Positions 9,374-18,315 are shown, counted from the first letter of the stretch. The stretch is 51,445 bases of DNA from Mixta theicola (GCF_002895925.1 NZ_NWUO01000020.1:1-51445); one strand, 5' to 3'. Made by a program: numbers and translations. The notes: generated by a model not told the origin, from the sequence alone.

Positions 9374-10855
9374 GTGAAACGCCGTCATCTCAGGAAAGTG
9401 GGGTCGCTGACTGCTGTCGTTATGCTGACTTCAAGCTGCGCCAGTCTGCATCAGGCTGGACAAAATTATGGCACGGCCATCGGCTGTATTGGCGGAGCGG
9501 CATTAGGCGGGGGGATAACTTATCTCGTCACGAAAGATGCCACCAAAGCCGTAGCCGGCGGACTGGTAGGTGGCCTTGCCGGTTGTATGGCTGGCAACGT
9601 CTGGCAAAATCGCGAGAAAGCGCTTGCTCAAATCGCGGCTGAGGAACATATCGCTATTACAAGCCAGCCGCTTCAGGCGCAGCAGAAAAGCGGTACAGAA
9701 ACCGTTGGGCTGGTGGCCCAGGTTGAAGACAGCGGCATGTTTGATACTAACAGCGCCCAGCTTTCTGCCAGCGGGCTGCGTCAGGTCAGGAAGATCGCTG
9801 CCGTGATGAAAGAGGGCGACCAAAACGGTGTGGTGTTAATTGTCGGCCACACCGATGCTACGGGGAGCGCCAGCTGGAACCAAAAGCTGTCGGAACAGCG
9901 TGCGCAAAGCGTAGGTCGCGTTCTGCAGCTGGCTGGCCTCAATCCGCAGAAACTTTATTTCCAGGGCGCGGGTTCGTCTCGTCCGCTGGCGGATAACACG
10001 ACGCCCGACGGACGGGCGGCGAACCGCAGGGTTGAGATCGTTGGCCTGGCAGATGAAGCGTTGCTCCGTCAGCGCGTAGAGCAGGAAGGCAATAACCTGG
10101 CCTATTTACGCTATGGCACCCAGCCCGCCACTGCGCAGCAGGCTAAAAGCGCGCCAGCGCCAGCCTCCGCAAAACGACGCCCTGTCGATTCCCGCAGCGC
10201 TAAAAAAGCGCCTTCAGTTCCGCCGACGGCGGAGACCAGACAGACCGCCGCTGCTTCAACCGGGACGGAAAATAACAAAAACTGGGTAAATTTCGGCGGC
10301 GAGGCGGTCAGCACTTCAACGCTTCCTTTGGCGGCGAATCTCAAGCCTCGCAGCAGCGGGTTTTCCTTAATTTCGCAGGCAAATGCCAGCGGCGTAACGG
10401 GAAGCTGCCTGACTGATAGCGCGCGCGTAGCGGGCGTGGCGAAGAATCTGGCCAGCGGAAAAGCGATTGAAGCCCATCAGACACGGGAATATTTCAACGG
10501 TATGAATGGCCGTGCATGGGCAGGCCTGGTCAATAACCATCTGGTCACGCTTTCGCCGGTAAAAGTGCTTAAAGAGAATGCCGCCGTGGTGGCCAACCCA
10601 AATGTTTATATTACCCGCAACTACCAAAACAGCGGTAACCGTAAGGCTGATGCGCCCATAAGCGCCGTCGCTAATGCCTGGGAAGGTGAAGACAGCATCC
10701 TTTATCGGGTTTATCTGCCGTCAGAGAAACAGCAGCCTCTCTCCTGTATCGATCTGCTGGTGCCTAAAAATGCCACTAAAGCGCAGCAGGGCCAGCTTTT
10801 TTATACCAGTCACAGCAATGCCTGGGTGGCGAATTACAGCCCGACCCGTAGCTAA
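9374..10855 (+). CDS. OmpA-domain outer-membrane lipoprotein, first gene of an uncharacterised operon
   Basis: A 493-residue lipoprotein. A lipobox (LTSSC) puts the acylated cysteine at residue 22, with Ala next, which favours transfer to the outer membrane. Residues about 33-75 form a glycine zipper (GTAIGCIGGAALGGG and AGGLVGGLAGCMAG). An OmpA-like peptidoglycan-binding domain follows at about 110-225, with GHTDATGS at 158-165 and NRRVEI at 217-222. Then come an Ala/Pro/Lys-rich linker and a C-terminal domain (about 300-493) that I do not recognise. The strong ribosome-binding site AAGGAGAG supports the start. It is followed after 15 bases by a polytopic membrane gene and then by an exported vWA-like gene, so it probably anchors an envelope-spanning assembly to the cell wall. 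Zorya ZorB also pairs a membrane anchor with an OmpA domain, but no MotA-like partner is seen here. Confidence 0.8.
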   Translation: MKRRHLRKVGSLTAVVMLTSSCASLHQAGQNYGTAIGCIGGAALGGGITYLVTKDATKAVAGGLVGGLAGCMAGNVWQNREKALAQIAAEEHIAITSQPLQAQQKSGTETVGLVAQVEDSGMFDTNSAQLSASGLRQVRKIAAVMKEGDQNGVVLIVGHTDATGSASWNQKLSEQRAQSVGRVLQLAGLNPQKLYFQGAGSSRPLADNTTPDGRAANRRVEIVGLADEALLRQRVEQEGNNLAYLRYGTQPATAQQAKSAPAPASAKRRPVDSRSAKKAPSVPPTAETRQTAAASTGTENNKNWVNFGGEAVSTSTLPLAANLKPRSSGFSLISQANASGVTGSCLTDSARVAGVAKNLASGKAIEAHQTREYFNGMNGRAWAGLVNNHLVTLSPVKVLKENAAVVANPNVYITRNYQNSGNRKADAPISAVANAWEGEDSILYRVYLPSEKQQPLSCIDLLVPKNATKAQQGQLFYTSHSNAWVANYSPTRS

Positions 10856-10870
10856 TTAAGGAAACAGAGA

Positions 10871-12457
10871 ATGGAACTTTTCCAAAGCATCGCCGAGGCG
10901 ATCTCCCTCTACCGTTATATTTTTTGGCCACTGCTGGCCCTGGCGATTTTAATTGTGGTTTTTATTCGCTGGTGGAATCAGGTCAGCTATTTCTTTGTTA
11001 ATTTCTTCAGTAGTTTTCCCGTTATCGGTCTTATTGCCCGCCTTTCACGCAGCAATGAGCCTCGCCGCACGGAAGCGGACGGCAAGGCCTGGTATCCCGC
11101 CGAGAAAATGCTGTGCGCTAAGTACTGGCGCTATTATGAATCCTTTAATCACAGCGCTAATTTCTATCATCAATGCGTCAATTATCTGAACAAGGTGGAT
11201 GAGCGGGGACGCAAGCCGACCGGACCGCTGCTGTGGTTCTGTAGTGTGGCGTTAGTCTTGCTTGAAGCTTTTATTTTTGCGCTGGTGCTTTCGCCCTTTA
11301 TCGCGAATAACATCTCCGCTAATCAGGCTGAGTTTTCCGCCATTGTTATCTCTGTCTTAATCGGCGTGGTGCTGGTGCCGGCAACGCATTTAATGGGCGC
11401 GGAACTGCATAAAAATACGCTGCTCAAAAAGATCCGCTACTGGTATAACGATGCGCGTCATGATGGCAATGCTAAAGGGTTAGCCAAAGCGAACAATGTC
11501 TCGCTCGAAACCAGCGACGTTGATGACGATCAGCCTAATTACATCCAGATGCGCAACCGCGTTAACACTAACGTTGAGGCCAAACCGCAATACTGGGCGA
11601 CGGCTATTGCGCTGGCTCTGATTATTTTCTTTGCGGTCGGCGCCTATTTTGTTCGCGCTGCCACCATTGATGCGATTGACACGCAGACGGTAAACGGCTC
11701 GCCCTTTAGCCAGATGAGCGATACGCAAAGTTCGCCGTTTGAGCTGCCTGATGAGGCCGTGGCGGATAATGCTAAAGCTGACAGCCAGGCAACAGAAGAG
11801 ATCAACCATAACCGTGTGTTCGCCTCTAAGCTGACGTTTATCATCCTTTCTGTCATCTTCGTCGGCGTACAGTTGATCGGTATTCTTATCGGCATCTATC
11901 GCTCTTTTGCCGGTATTGAATCGAAAATGGCGGCGAAATATGTCGGTAACTTCAGCGGATCGGAAGAGTTTACCGCCTGGCACAGCGCGCGCCGCGAGCG
12001 TGTCGAGCGTGATGCTCAGGAGAAGCTGAGCGCATTACAAAACCGTATGCTGATGAAGCGCACAAGTAGCCAGAGCCAACAGCTTAACGAACTGCTGACG
12101 TTCGATGACTACGTCAGCGGGAAAATCCGCGGTAAGGCCCGCGCAGAGCGCGAGTTAAACGAAAACAGCAACCGGGATAGCTATCGGGCGCAGCCCAGCG
12201 CGGCCCCTGAGCCGGTTGTTCAGCAGGCGCCTGCCGCACCGGCGCAGGCTCCTGAGCCGTTGAGCAGGCACAGCGCACAGCCGCAGGCGCAGCAGAATGA
12301 AAAAGAGCGTCTTGATGCGCTGGGAGAGTTAACCGGGTTGGATGAAGAAGAGCTGGCGCTGATTGCCGAAGATCAGGGACTTACTCTGGAAGCGCTAATG
12401 AAACGCCAGCGCGTTCAACAGCTGCTTAACAAGGCAAGGACCAGGGGGGAGGCATGA
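10871..12457 (+). CDS. Five-helix inner-membrane protein with long C-terminal tail, unknown function
   Basis: A 528-residue protein that I do not recognise. Hydrophobic helices are visible at about residues 15-37, 118-142, 153-175, 243-265 and 325-348. Between helices three and four is a soluble segment rich in Asp and Asn, and between four and five a short acidic loop. After the last helix comes a charged, helix-prone region (about 360-430), then a Pro/Ala/Gln-rich linker (QQAPAAPAQAPEP) and a final acidic helical segment. The ribosome-binding site GGAAACAGAG overlaps the gap after the lipoprotein gene, and the stop overlaps the next start (ATGA). The organisation suggests an inner-membrane hub that couples a cytoplasmic tail to periplasmic partners. 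It lacks the TolQ/MotA signature that I would expect of a ZorA protein. Confidence 0.7.
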   Translation: MELFQSIAEAISLYRYIFWPLLALAILIVVFIRWWNQVSYFFVNFFSSFPVIGLIARLSRSNEPRRTEADGKAWYPAEKMLCAKYWRYYESFNHSANFYHQCVNYLNKVDERGRKPTGPLLWFCSVALVLLEAFIFALVLSPFIANNISANQAEFSAIVISVLIGVVLVPATHLMGAELHKNTLLKKIRYWYNDARHDGNAKGLAKANNVSLETSDVDDDQPNYIQMRNRVNTNVEAKPQYWATAIALALIIFFAVGAYFVRAATIDAIDTQTVNGSPFSQMSDTQSSPFELPDEAVADNAKADSQATEEINHNRVFASKLTFIILSVIFVGVQLIGILIGIYRSFAGIESKMAAKYVGNFSGSEEFTAWHSARRERVERDAQEKLSALQNRMLMKRTSSQSQQLNELLTFDDYVSGKIRGKARAERELNENSNRDSYRAQPSAAPEPVVQQAPAAPAQAPEPLSRHSAQPQAQQNEKERLDALGELTGLDEEELALIAEDQGLTLEALMKRQRVQQLLNKARTRGEA

Positions 12458-13284
12458 GAGGATGGCTTGCGCTAATTTTGCTGGGTATGGCATGCGTAAC
12501 GCAGGCGGCGGATCGTAATGATATTCCCAGCTGTTATCACTTCCTGAAGCAGGATGCCGTACGCCCGGATGACAGCGGGCGCGAGCTGGTTATTATCATT
12601 GATCAAACCGTTAAAGTACCTTTGTCCCTGAAAGAGTCGGTCTGGCAACACGTACTCCGCTACGTGCAGCCGGGCGATCGCGTCGTGCTGTATCAATTCT
12701 CTGCGTTGCTACAGGATAACTATCTGAAGCGGGTTTATGACGGCAAGCTGGAAGCGCTGTTTACCGATCGGAAGGCGCGTAACAATATGGGCATGGAGAG
12801 CCTGAAAAAACTGGATGCCTGTTTGCTTCAGCAGAAACAGTATTTCAGCCAGGGCATCGGTAAATTAATGGCCGCCAGTTTTGCCGCCGACAGCGATAGC
12901 GTGGCCAAAAGCGAAATCTTTGGCAGCCTGAAGCGGATTGCTGAAGATTTGAAAAGCGATCCGGCCAGAGAAAAATCTGTTTTGCTGGTATCGGATATGT
13001 TGGAGAACAGCGACTTCGTCAGTTTTTACCGTAATAACCGCATCCGCTCGATCGTTGCTGAAAAGGAGATGGCTAAAGTGACGGAACAAAACCTGATTGC
13101 CGATTTTAACGGGGCGAAAGTCTACGTGGCGGGCGCAGGGCTTATCGACACCGCAGCTAAAAATAATTACCGCTCCGGCAAAGTGATGCAGCAGCTTGAA
13201 ACGTTCTGGCAGCGCTATTTCGAGGCGTCGCATGCGGAGCTGATTAGCTTCGGCGCGCCTGAATTAACGGTAGAGATAAAGTAA
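12454..13284 (+). CDS. Exported vWA-like protein, third gene of the envelope operon
   Basis: A 276-residue protein with a clear signal peptide (hydrophobic core LALILLGMACV, cleavage after TQA at about residue 18), so it should be periplasmic. The mature part begins with a von Willebrand A-like fold: ELVIIIDQTVKVP resembles the first strand and metal site (D-x-T rather than the full DxSxS). A later strand, SVLLVSDMLENSDFVS, carries the second Asp. The remaining strands and helices fit a Rossmann-like vWA layout, but the metal site is degenerate. Its start overlaps the previous stop by four bases, so the two genes are translationally coupled. It may be the regulatory or ligand-binding part of the complex formed with the lipoprotein and the membrane protein. 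The fold assignment is by eye. Confidence 0.65.
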   Translation: MRGWLALILLGMACVTQAADRNDIPSCYHFLKQDAVRPDDSGRELVIIIDQTVKVPLSLKESVWQHVLRYVQPGDRVVLYQFSALLQDNYLKRVYDGKLEALFTDRKARNNMGMESLKKLDACLLQQKQYFSQGIGKLMAASFAADSDSVAKSEIFGSLKRIAEDLKSDPAREKSVLLVSDMLENSDFVSFYRNNRIRSIVAEKEMAKVTEQNLIADFNGAKVYVAGAGLIDTAAKNNYRSGKVMQQLETFWQRYFEASHAELISFGAPELTVEIK

Positions 13285-13303
13285 CCGCTTCGCTTCATCC
13301 TTC

Positions 13304-13338
13304 TCTGTAACGCCTTCCGCTAAGGAAGGCGTTACAGA
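13304..13338. terminator. Hairpin between the convergent envelope operon and helicase-nuclease gene
   Basis: A 15-base-pair perfect stem (CTGTAACGCCTTCC with GGAAGGCGTTACAG at its core) with a five-base loop lies in the 94-base gap between the two converging stops. There is only a weak T tract, so it may act as a bidirectional terminator or an RNA-stabilising stem. Confidence 0.7.
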
Positions 13339-13378
13339 CTCTCTTATTATTAAACCGATAATGCCTGCGCTTATTCGC

Positions 13379-13897
13379 TTAAGCTACGTCAGGAGAAAAA
13401 TCGCGGCGAATACGTTCCTGTAAAGAGGTCAGTTGAATATGGATCTCATCTTTCAGCTCTCCGCTGTAAAGCAGCGACGTTTCAAAGTTTTTATACTCTC
13501 CCTGACGCTGTGCGCTAGCCCAGTTATAAGAGCCGATACAGATAAAATTATTATCAGCCATCAGCAGTTTACTGTGAACTTTGTTGACCACGCGCACGGC
13601 AATGCCATGCGCTGTTAGCTCCGTACAGCAAGCTTTAAACTGGGCATTCTTCTCTTCATCAAATCGATGGTTTGTAAAACTATTAAAACGATAGTCCGTA
13701 TAGAGTTCGACGCTAATATCGCGCTCAACGGCCTGCTGCATGGTGCTCAGTATTCCGCTTTCCCTGAGCCTGAAAAGCGAGACCCAGGGTGAAACAATCA
13801 CTACCCGTTGCTGCGCCAACTGCAGAATATCGGTCAGACAGGCATCATGCGCTTCCGCGTTATTAATAACCCGTGGCTCGCGGCAGCTCACCAGCAA
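13379..13897 (-). CDS. Phospholipase D-family nuclease domain, probably the detached C-terminus of the upstream helicase (MkoC-like)
   Basis: A 172-residue product if initiated at TTG 13897. It carries one PLD HKD motif, H108-x-K110-x4-D115 (VHSKLLMADNNF), followed by CIGSYNW as in PLD-type nucleases, which dimerise to make one active site. The strand ILQLAQQRVVIVSPWV begins the fold. No good ribosome-binding site precedes the TTG. The same frame is open further upstream, reading HLLGEYLARRTDSELIF and SVGARPDLL, which looks like linker sequence joined to the helicase end. The likely ancestral state is therefore one helicase-PLD protein of about 1,180 residues, the architecture described for Mokosh type II (MkoC). 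As it stands the nuclease may be poorly translated or not translated at all. Confidence 0.7.
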   Translation of the reverse strand: MLVSCREPRVINNAEAHDACLTDILQLAQQRVVIVSPWVSLFRLRESGILSTMQQAVERDISVELYTDYRFNSFTNHRFDEEKNAQFKACCTELTAHGIAVRVVNKVHSKLLMADNNFICIGSYNWASAQRQGEYKNFETSLLYSGELKDEIHIQLTSLQERIRRDFSPDVA

Positions 13898-13923
13898 ATC
13901 AGGACGTGCGCCGACGGAAAAAA

Positions 13924-16917
13924 TCAGTTCGCTGTCGGTGCGTCTGGCAAGATACTCACCAAGTAAATGCCGGGGCGTCCGCGCGGGGAGGCGTCAATGG
14001 CTTCCATATCGCCAAAAACAAGAAAGCTGTCTTTGGCGCGCGAAACGGCGACATTTAACATTGAACTGTCTTTATCGATAAATCTGCCGTTACTATGGCG
14101 CGAATAAACTGCCGAGAAAAGAACGATCTTGCGTTCAGCGCCCTGAAGCGCATGAACCGTTCCAACCGTCATTTTGCCTTCAGTGCGTCCGACATCAATG
14201 CCGCGGTTTTTACATGCTTCAGCGATGAGCCGCTCCTGCGCTTTGAATGGCGTGACGACTCCGACAATATCCTCCAGCTTAGCGTTGTAAAACGCTTCCA
14301 GCTCGGTGCGCTTGTCTGCCAGCCAGTCAGCAATGGTATTCGCCTCAAGTCGGTTAATGCGGCTGCCGGCGGGCGGAGACTCGGCCAGACCGTCTATATG
14401 CAGATAGCCTAACGCCGGAAGGGGCGGCTGCTTTTCTGCGGCGTCAACGCTTCCGCGTTTAGGCTCCAGCAATCCGTGATAGCACAGGTCGTTGCAGAAG
14501 GAGATGAGCTCGTCATAACAGCGTCTGTGTTCCCTAAGGAACATACCCGCTTCCGCTTCCGGCAGATAGTGATAACGGCTGGCCTGCTGGGCAATCCGCA
14601 TTACTGAACCCTCAACAACGGAGCGTCCCTGTTGGCAAAGCTCATTGTAGCCAGCGGCGTTAGCTAACAGCTGATGCTGCATCAGATTGCCGATATCAAT
14701 GACCGGCGACTGGTTGCTGACGGGCTGAATCTGATGCACATCGCCGATAATCAGCGCGCGCCTGGCCAGTGCAAAAGAAGCGGCGGCAACGTCCGGCGCT
14801 ACCTGTCCCGCTTCATCAACGATCAACAGATCAATTTCATTGATCAGATATTCATTATTAAAAATGCCTTCGCTCTCAAAGACTTTATATGTCATATAGC
14901 CAGGCAGAGAATAGAGTGTCGAAACAATACAGGGCGTCAGGCACATACGACGCGCCCAGCGGGCACGTACCGCCTTCAGCCCTTGCGGATCGTTGCCGTT
15001 ACGGTTTTTAATCAGCATATCGCGATCGTGCTCTTGATAGTCAAGGAGCCAGCGCGCTTCCCAGTAATGCACCGCCAGCTGAAACAGGCGAAAGCGTAAA
15101 GAGACATCCAGAGCACGGTCAGTTTCATCCAGAGAAGCGGTTACTGCTTCCTTACTGCTGAAAGGCGCGCTTAGCTGTAGCCACTCATCTTCCGCCAGCT
15201 GATACTGCTGCTGCAAAGTCGCTATCTGACCCAGCTGTTGCTCCAGAGGTTCGATACTCTTCCGCTGCTTTTTAAGCCACTCCTCCAGCATCGATTCAAG
15301 CCGTTCGGTGGAACAGCCTTCAGCCAGCGTACAGGCAAGAGGAGAGAATTTATCTTTAATAAATTGCTTACGCTTAGCCCTGCGTTTGTTAGCTACGGCA
15401 GGTACTACATCCAGTAAGCTCAGCAGCAGCGATTCATCTGCGCAGAATTTCAGCCAACCCTTGAGACTATCCTCAACCCCGGCAATATCTTGCTTAAGAC
15501 GCCGCAGCTCAGCCTGCAAAGCGGCCCGCGTCTTTTCTGGCTCAATCTGCTGACGCTTAAGTCGCACCGCGTCAAAATTTTGCCAGCTCACTTCCAGCTC
15601 CGCTATCAACTGATAGCAGGCATTAATTTCTTTCCAGATCCGCTGTTTGACTTGCTTTACCGTCGCCAGGCTCGCGTCTTGCAATGCCGTTTGCGCACGG
15701 GTCAAAAAAGCGCTTGCCGCGCGGTCTGTGTAGTCTTCATTTTCCAGCAGTTTATAAAAGGAGGGGGTGTGATAATGCTTTGCTGCTTCGCCTTCCAGGC
15801 TGGGCGCCGGGAAATATCCGCCGTAGCTTTTCATCTCCGGCAGCCAGCGGCCGCTTAACGGATCATTATTCTCTTCGAAGTCTTTGCCAAAAGCCTCAAT
15901 AATATTGGTCACGGCCTGATTATTGGTGGAGGCGGCGATGATCAACGGCGGCTGGGTTTCTTTCCAGGCGGCCTCCACCCAGAGTGAGGCAATAACGGAG
16001 AGCACAAAGGTCGTTTTACCTGTGCCGGGCGGGCCGTTAACGGCGAGGATCTCGCCGGGCTGCATGGCCATCACCTGTGCCAGCGCATCGCGCTGGGCGG
16101 CAGCGAGGGGAAAGCGCGAATTGGAATGGCCTGCACGGGCCACCAGCTGCGCCAGCGCATTGACGCAGGGGAGATGCTGCGTATTGTTTTCAAGCGCGTA
16201 ACTTTCCGCCAGCGGTAACGATTCTTTGCACTCCGCCAGCCAGTCGTAAAGTTTTAAAATCTGGTAGCTTCCGCTAACGGCATCCTCAATCTTTTTGAGA
16301 TAACCGCCGTTCTGGCTGGTGTAGCGCGCTTTAAGCAGCTCCCTGTCGCACAGTTTGAACAGCTCACGGGCTGAAGCAATATAAAGGCCCCAGGGGGAAT
16401 GTTCTTCAGCAATGTCTGGCTGTTTGCTGAAGAGCGCGCTGGCTTCCTGCTCGCTATAAATCTGTATCGTTTGCTCATCCAGAAAACGGTCAAATTCCTG
16501 GACGGAGGCCAGGGTAAACTTATCGTCATACTGGGGAGAAAGCAGATCGCGCGGGATCTGCGGCTTGCCGGCAGGCAGAAAACTTCCCTCGCGGCTAAGC
16601 CAGACCGGGCAGATAACCGGCGTTATCGCCTCAGGAAAACCGGAATAACTACTTTTGCTGTGCTCATGTTCTTGTTTAACCAGATAGGCCGCAGGGCGCA
16701 AAGCGATCTTGATAAATTTTGTCTCATCAGGAGCATCTTTAAACAGCCCTTTCAGGGCGTCGCTTTCTTTGTCCAGACAACCTTGCCCAATTATTCCTGC
16801 CGGTACTTTTTGATATTCGCTCAGCGCCTTACGGGTCATTGCGCCACTGCCGCTTTCGGCATCCGCCAGTGAATTGCGCCAGTAGCGGAGCCATTGCCCG
16901 GCTTTTGCTGCACTCAT
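13924..16917 (-). CDS. COG1112/Upf1-like SF1 helicase, Mokosh type II (MkoC-like) N-terminal part
   Basis: A 997-residue superfamily-1 helicase with all core motifs visible. Walker A is GPPGTGKT (295-302). Walker B is of the DEAG type (LLIVDEAGQ, 698-705). Motif III is GDVHQIQP (725-732), motif V is TVHALQGAE (920-928) and motif VI is NVAVSRAK (955-962). A helical, partly coiled insertion (about 430-580) separates motifs I and II. Upf1-like COG1112 helicases act on RNA or single-stranded DNA; in Mokosh defence they are combined with a PLD nuclease. The start has AAGGA at good spacing. The frame ends at 13924 in a tail (YLVSILPDAPTAN) that looks unnatural. Shifting by one base at the GGGG/CCCC run 13972-13975 joins it to the PLD frame. 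The helicase is probably made; whether it is functional without the nuclease is open. Confidence 0.85.
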   Translation of the reverse strand: MSAAKAGQWLRYWRNSLADAESGSGAMTRKALSEYQKVPAGIIGQGCLDKESDALKGLFKDAPDETKFIKIALRPAAYLVKQEHEHSKSSYSGFPEAITPVICPVWLSREGSFLPAGKPQIPRDLLSPQYDDKFTLASVQEFDRFLDEQTIQIYSEQEASALFSKQPDIAEEHSPWGLYIASARELFKLCDRELLKARYTSQNGGYLKKIEDAVSGSYQILKLYDWLAECKESLPLAESYALENNTQHLPCVNALAQLVARAGHSNSRFPLAAAQRDALAQVMAMQPGEILAVNGPPGTGKTTFVLSVIASLWVEAAWKETQPPLIIAASTNNQAVTNIIEAFGKDFEENNDPLSGRWLPEMKSYGGYFPAPSLEGEAAKHYHTPSFYKLLENEDYTDRAASAFLTRAQTALQDASLATVKQVKQRIWKEINACYQLIAELEVSWQNFDAVRLKRQQIEPEKTRAALQAELRRLKQDIAGVEDSLKGWLKFCADESLLLSLLDVVPAVANKRRAKRKQFIKDKFSPLACTLAEGCSTERLESMLEEWLKKQRKSIEPLEQQLGQIATLQQQYQLAEDEWLQLSAPFSSKEAVTASLDETDRALDVSLRFRLFQLAVHYWEARWLLDYQEHDRDMLIKNRNGNDPQGLKAVRARWARRMCLTPCIVSTLYSLPGYMTYKVFESEGIFNNEYLINEIDLLIVDEAGQVAPDVAAASFALARRALIIGDVHQIQPVSNQSPVIDIGNLMQHQLLANAAGYNELCQQGRSVVEGSVMRIAQQASRYHYLPEAEAGMFLREHRRCYDELISFCNDLCYHGLLEPKRGSVDAAEKQPPLPALGYLHIDGLAESPPAGSRINRLEANTIADWLADKRTELEAFYNAKLEDIVGVVTPFKAQERLIAEACKNRGIDVGRTEGKMTVGTVHALQGAERKIVLFSAVYSRHSNGRFIDKDSSMLNVAVSRAKDSFLVFGDMEAIDASPRGRPGIYLVSILPDAPTAN

Positions 16918-17062
16918 GCTTTCATCCTTGCCTTATGCTTTTCTGACCCTGGCAGGTCTTTAATCAGTTTCGCTTATCATAACGCTAAAGTTTTAGCCCG
17001 TCGCTGACAAGGCGCTCTCTCACTGCAACGGGCGCAGCGCCGGATAACGGTAAAGCAGACGC

Positions 17063-17959
17063 TCAGCGCTCGCTGGGTTTGTAACGTTTTACCACTTCAA
17101 TAAATCGATCCCGGATGGGATCTGCCCAGGCAGGGTTCCATACCAGCCCCACCTCCCATGATGCGTAAGGGCCTGACAGGGGAATAAACTCTATTCCACG
17201 CGGCGCAATATTGACGGCGCTTTCAGTTATCAGAGCAATGCCGATGCCAGTGGCGACCAAGGCCAGCAGCGTTTGTATATCGCGCGAGCGCTGGATAATA
17301 TTGGCATCCACATGATTAAACGCCAGGAAGCGCGATATTTGCTGCTTAAGTCCGGGCCCGCGTTCTGGCGTCAGCTGGATCATCGGGAAATCGACCAGCA
17401 GGCGATAATCGCCCTCGTGGTGTAATTTACTGACTAAATCAGCCTTTTCTTTGGTTGCTACCGCAATCGCCAGCTTTTCCGTAATGAGCCTCAGGCTGGA
17501 CAGCGGCGGCGCGACAGGCAGGCGCATAAAAGCCAGCTGTAAGCTGCCTGCGTACAGCCCATCGGCCTGCTGCGTCGAAGAAATATCCTCCAGACTGACA
17601 TTAATCTGTGGATAGCGGCGGCGAAAATGCGCCACCAGCTCAGGCGCAATGCGAATGCTGGAGATGCCAAACCCGATCGCTAAGCTCCCCGCCTTGCCGC
17701 TGCTTACATTACGCGCGTGCTGACGAAGCTCTTCGACCTGTTTCATCACCGCCTGCGCGTGCGGCATCAGTTGCTTTCCCGCAGGTGTAAGCTGGCTGCC
17801 GTGACGGCCTCGCATAAAAAGGGGAAGATCCAGCTGATACTCCAGCGCCTGAATCTTTTTCGTCAGGGCGGGTTGGGTAATAAATAGTTTTTTCGCCGCT
17901 TCATGGTAATTACCGGTCTCAGCCAGAATTAAAAAAGCGCGTAATAGTTGCGTATCCAT
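17063..17959 (-). CDS. LysR-family transcriptional regulator
   Basis: A 298-residue LysR-type regulator. The winged helix-turn-helix is at about residues 1-60 (FLILAETGNYHEAAKKLFIT, then QPALTKKIQALE) and the periplasmic-binding-protein-like co-inducer domain spans 90-295. It is transcribed away from the 71-codon gene at 18100, with an AT-rich 140-base gap that should hold both promoters, so LysR rules suggest it controls that neighbour and itself. The co-inducer is unknown. It is separated from the helicase gene by about 150 bases and shows no obvious link with it. Confidence 0.9.
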   Translation of the reverse strand: MDTQLLRAFLILAETGNYHEAAKKLFITQPALTKKIQALEYQLDLPLFMRGRHGSQLTPAGKQLMPHAQAVMKQVEELRQHARNVSSGKAGSLAIGFGISSIRIAPELVAHFRRRYPQINVSLEDISSTQQADGLYAGSLQLAFMRLPVAPPLSSLRLITEKLAIAVATKEKADLVSKLHHEGDYRLLVDFPMIQLTPERGPGLKQQISRFLAFNHVDANIIQRSRDIQTLLALVATGIGIALITESAVNIAPRGIEFIPLSGPYASWEVGLVWNPAWADPIRDRFIEVVKRYKPSER

Positions 17960-18099
17960 TCCAGTAAGTTATCACACGCAAAAAAAATATGATTATATTT
18001 TTTTCACTGTTTTGCCTTTAATAACGCATCGTCACTTTTCAATGACGGCAAGCAACCAGCAGAAACCACCTGGCCGGAGCCTGAACTCCTGGAGATCGT

Positions 18100-18315
18100 A
18101 TGAATAAATTATTTATTTTCCTGATTAATCAAGATGTCGTGGTGCCACAATCGTTAGAAGAGTCAGACGCAGGTGAAATCATTCACCACCTTTTACAGCA
18201 GGAATTTTATATTCCACCCGTGCGCATCCGTGCAGCAGACAGTGGAAAAGCGTTCCGGCAGTTCCAGCAATTAGCAGAGCCAAAATGGCTAAACCAGAGC
18301 GTTATACAATATTGA
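18100..18315 (+). CDS. Orphan small protein of 71 residues, divergent from LysR gene
   Basis: A 71-residue frame starting MNKLFIFLINQDVVVPQSLE with a good ribosome-binding site (CTGGAG, seven bases upstream). It has no signal peptide, no transmembrane helix and no motif that I recognise. The gene is divergent from a LysR regulator and is followed by 250 bases without a supported gene. It could be the shortened start of a longer gene whose remainder was lost, because the usual LysR target is an enzyme or transporter. Existence as a translated gene is likely from the start context; function is unknown. Confidence 0.5.
   Translation: MNKLFIFLINQDVVVPQSLEESDAGEIIHHLLQQEFYIPPVRIRAADSGKAFRQFQQLAEPKWLNQSVIQY

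Noticed and set aside
9374..13284. Direct assignment of the envelope operon to Zorya
   Set aside because: The lipoprotein has an OmpA domain, but the membrane partner lacks a MotA/TolQ-type signature and no ZorC/D/E-like gene is on the same strand. Left as an uncharacterised operon.
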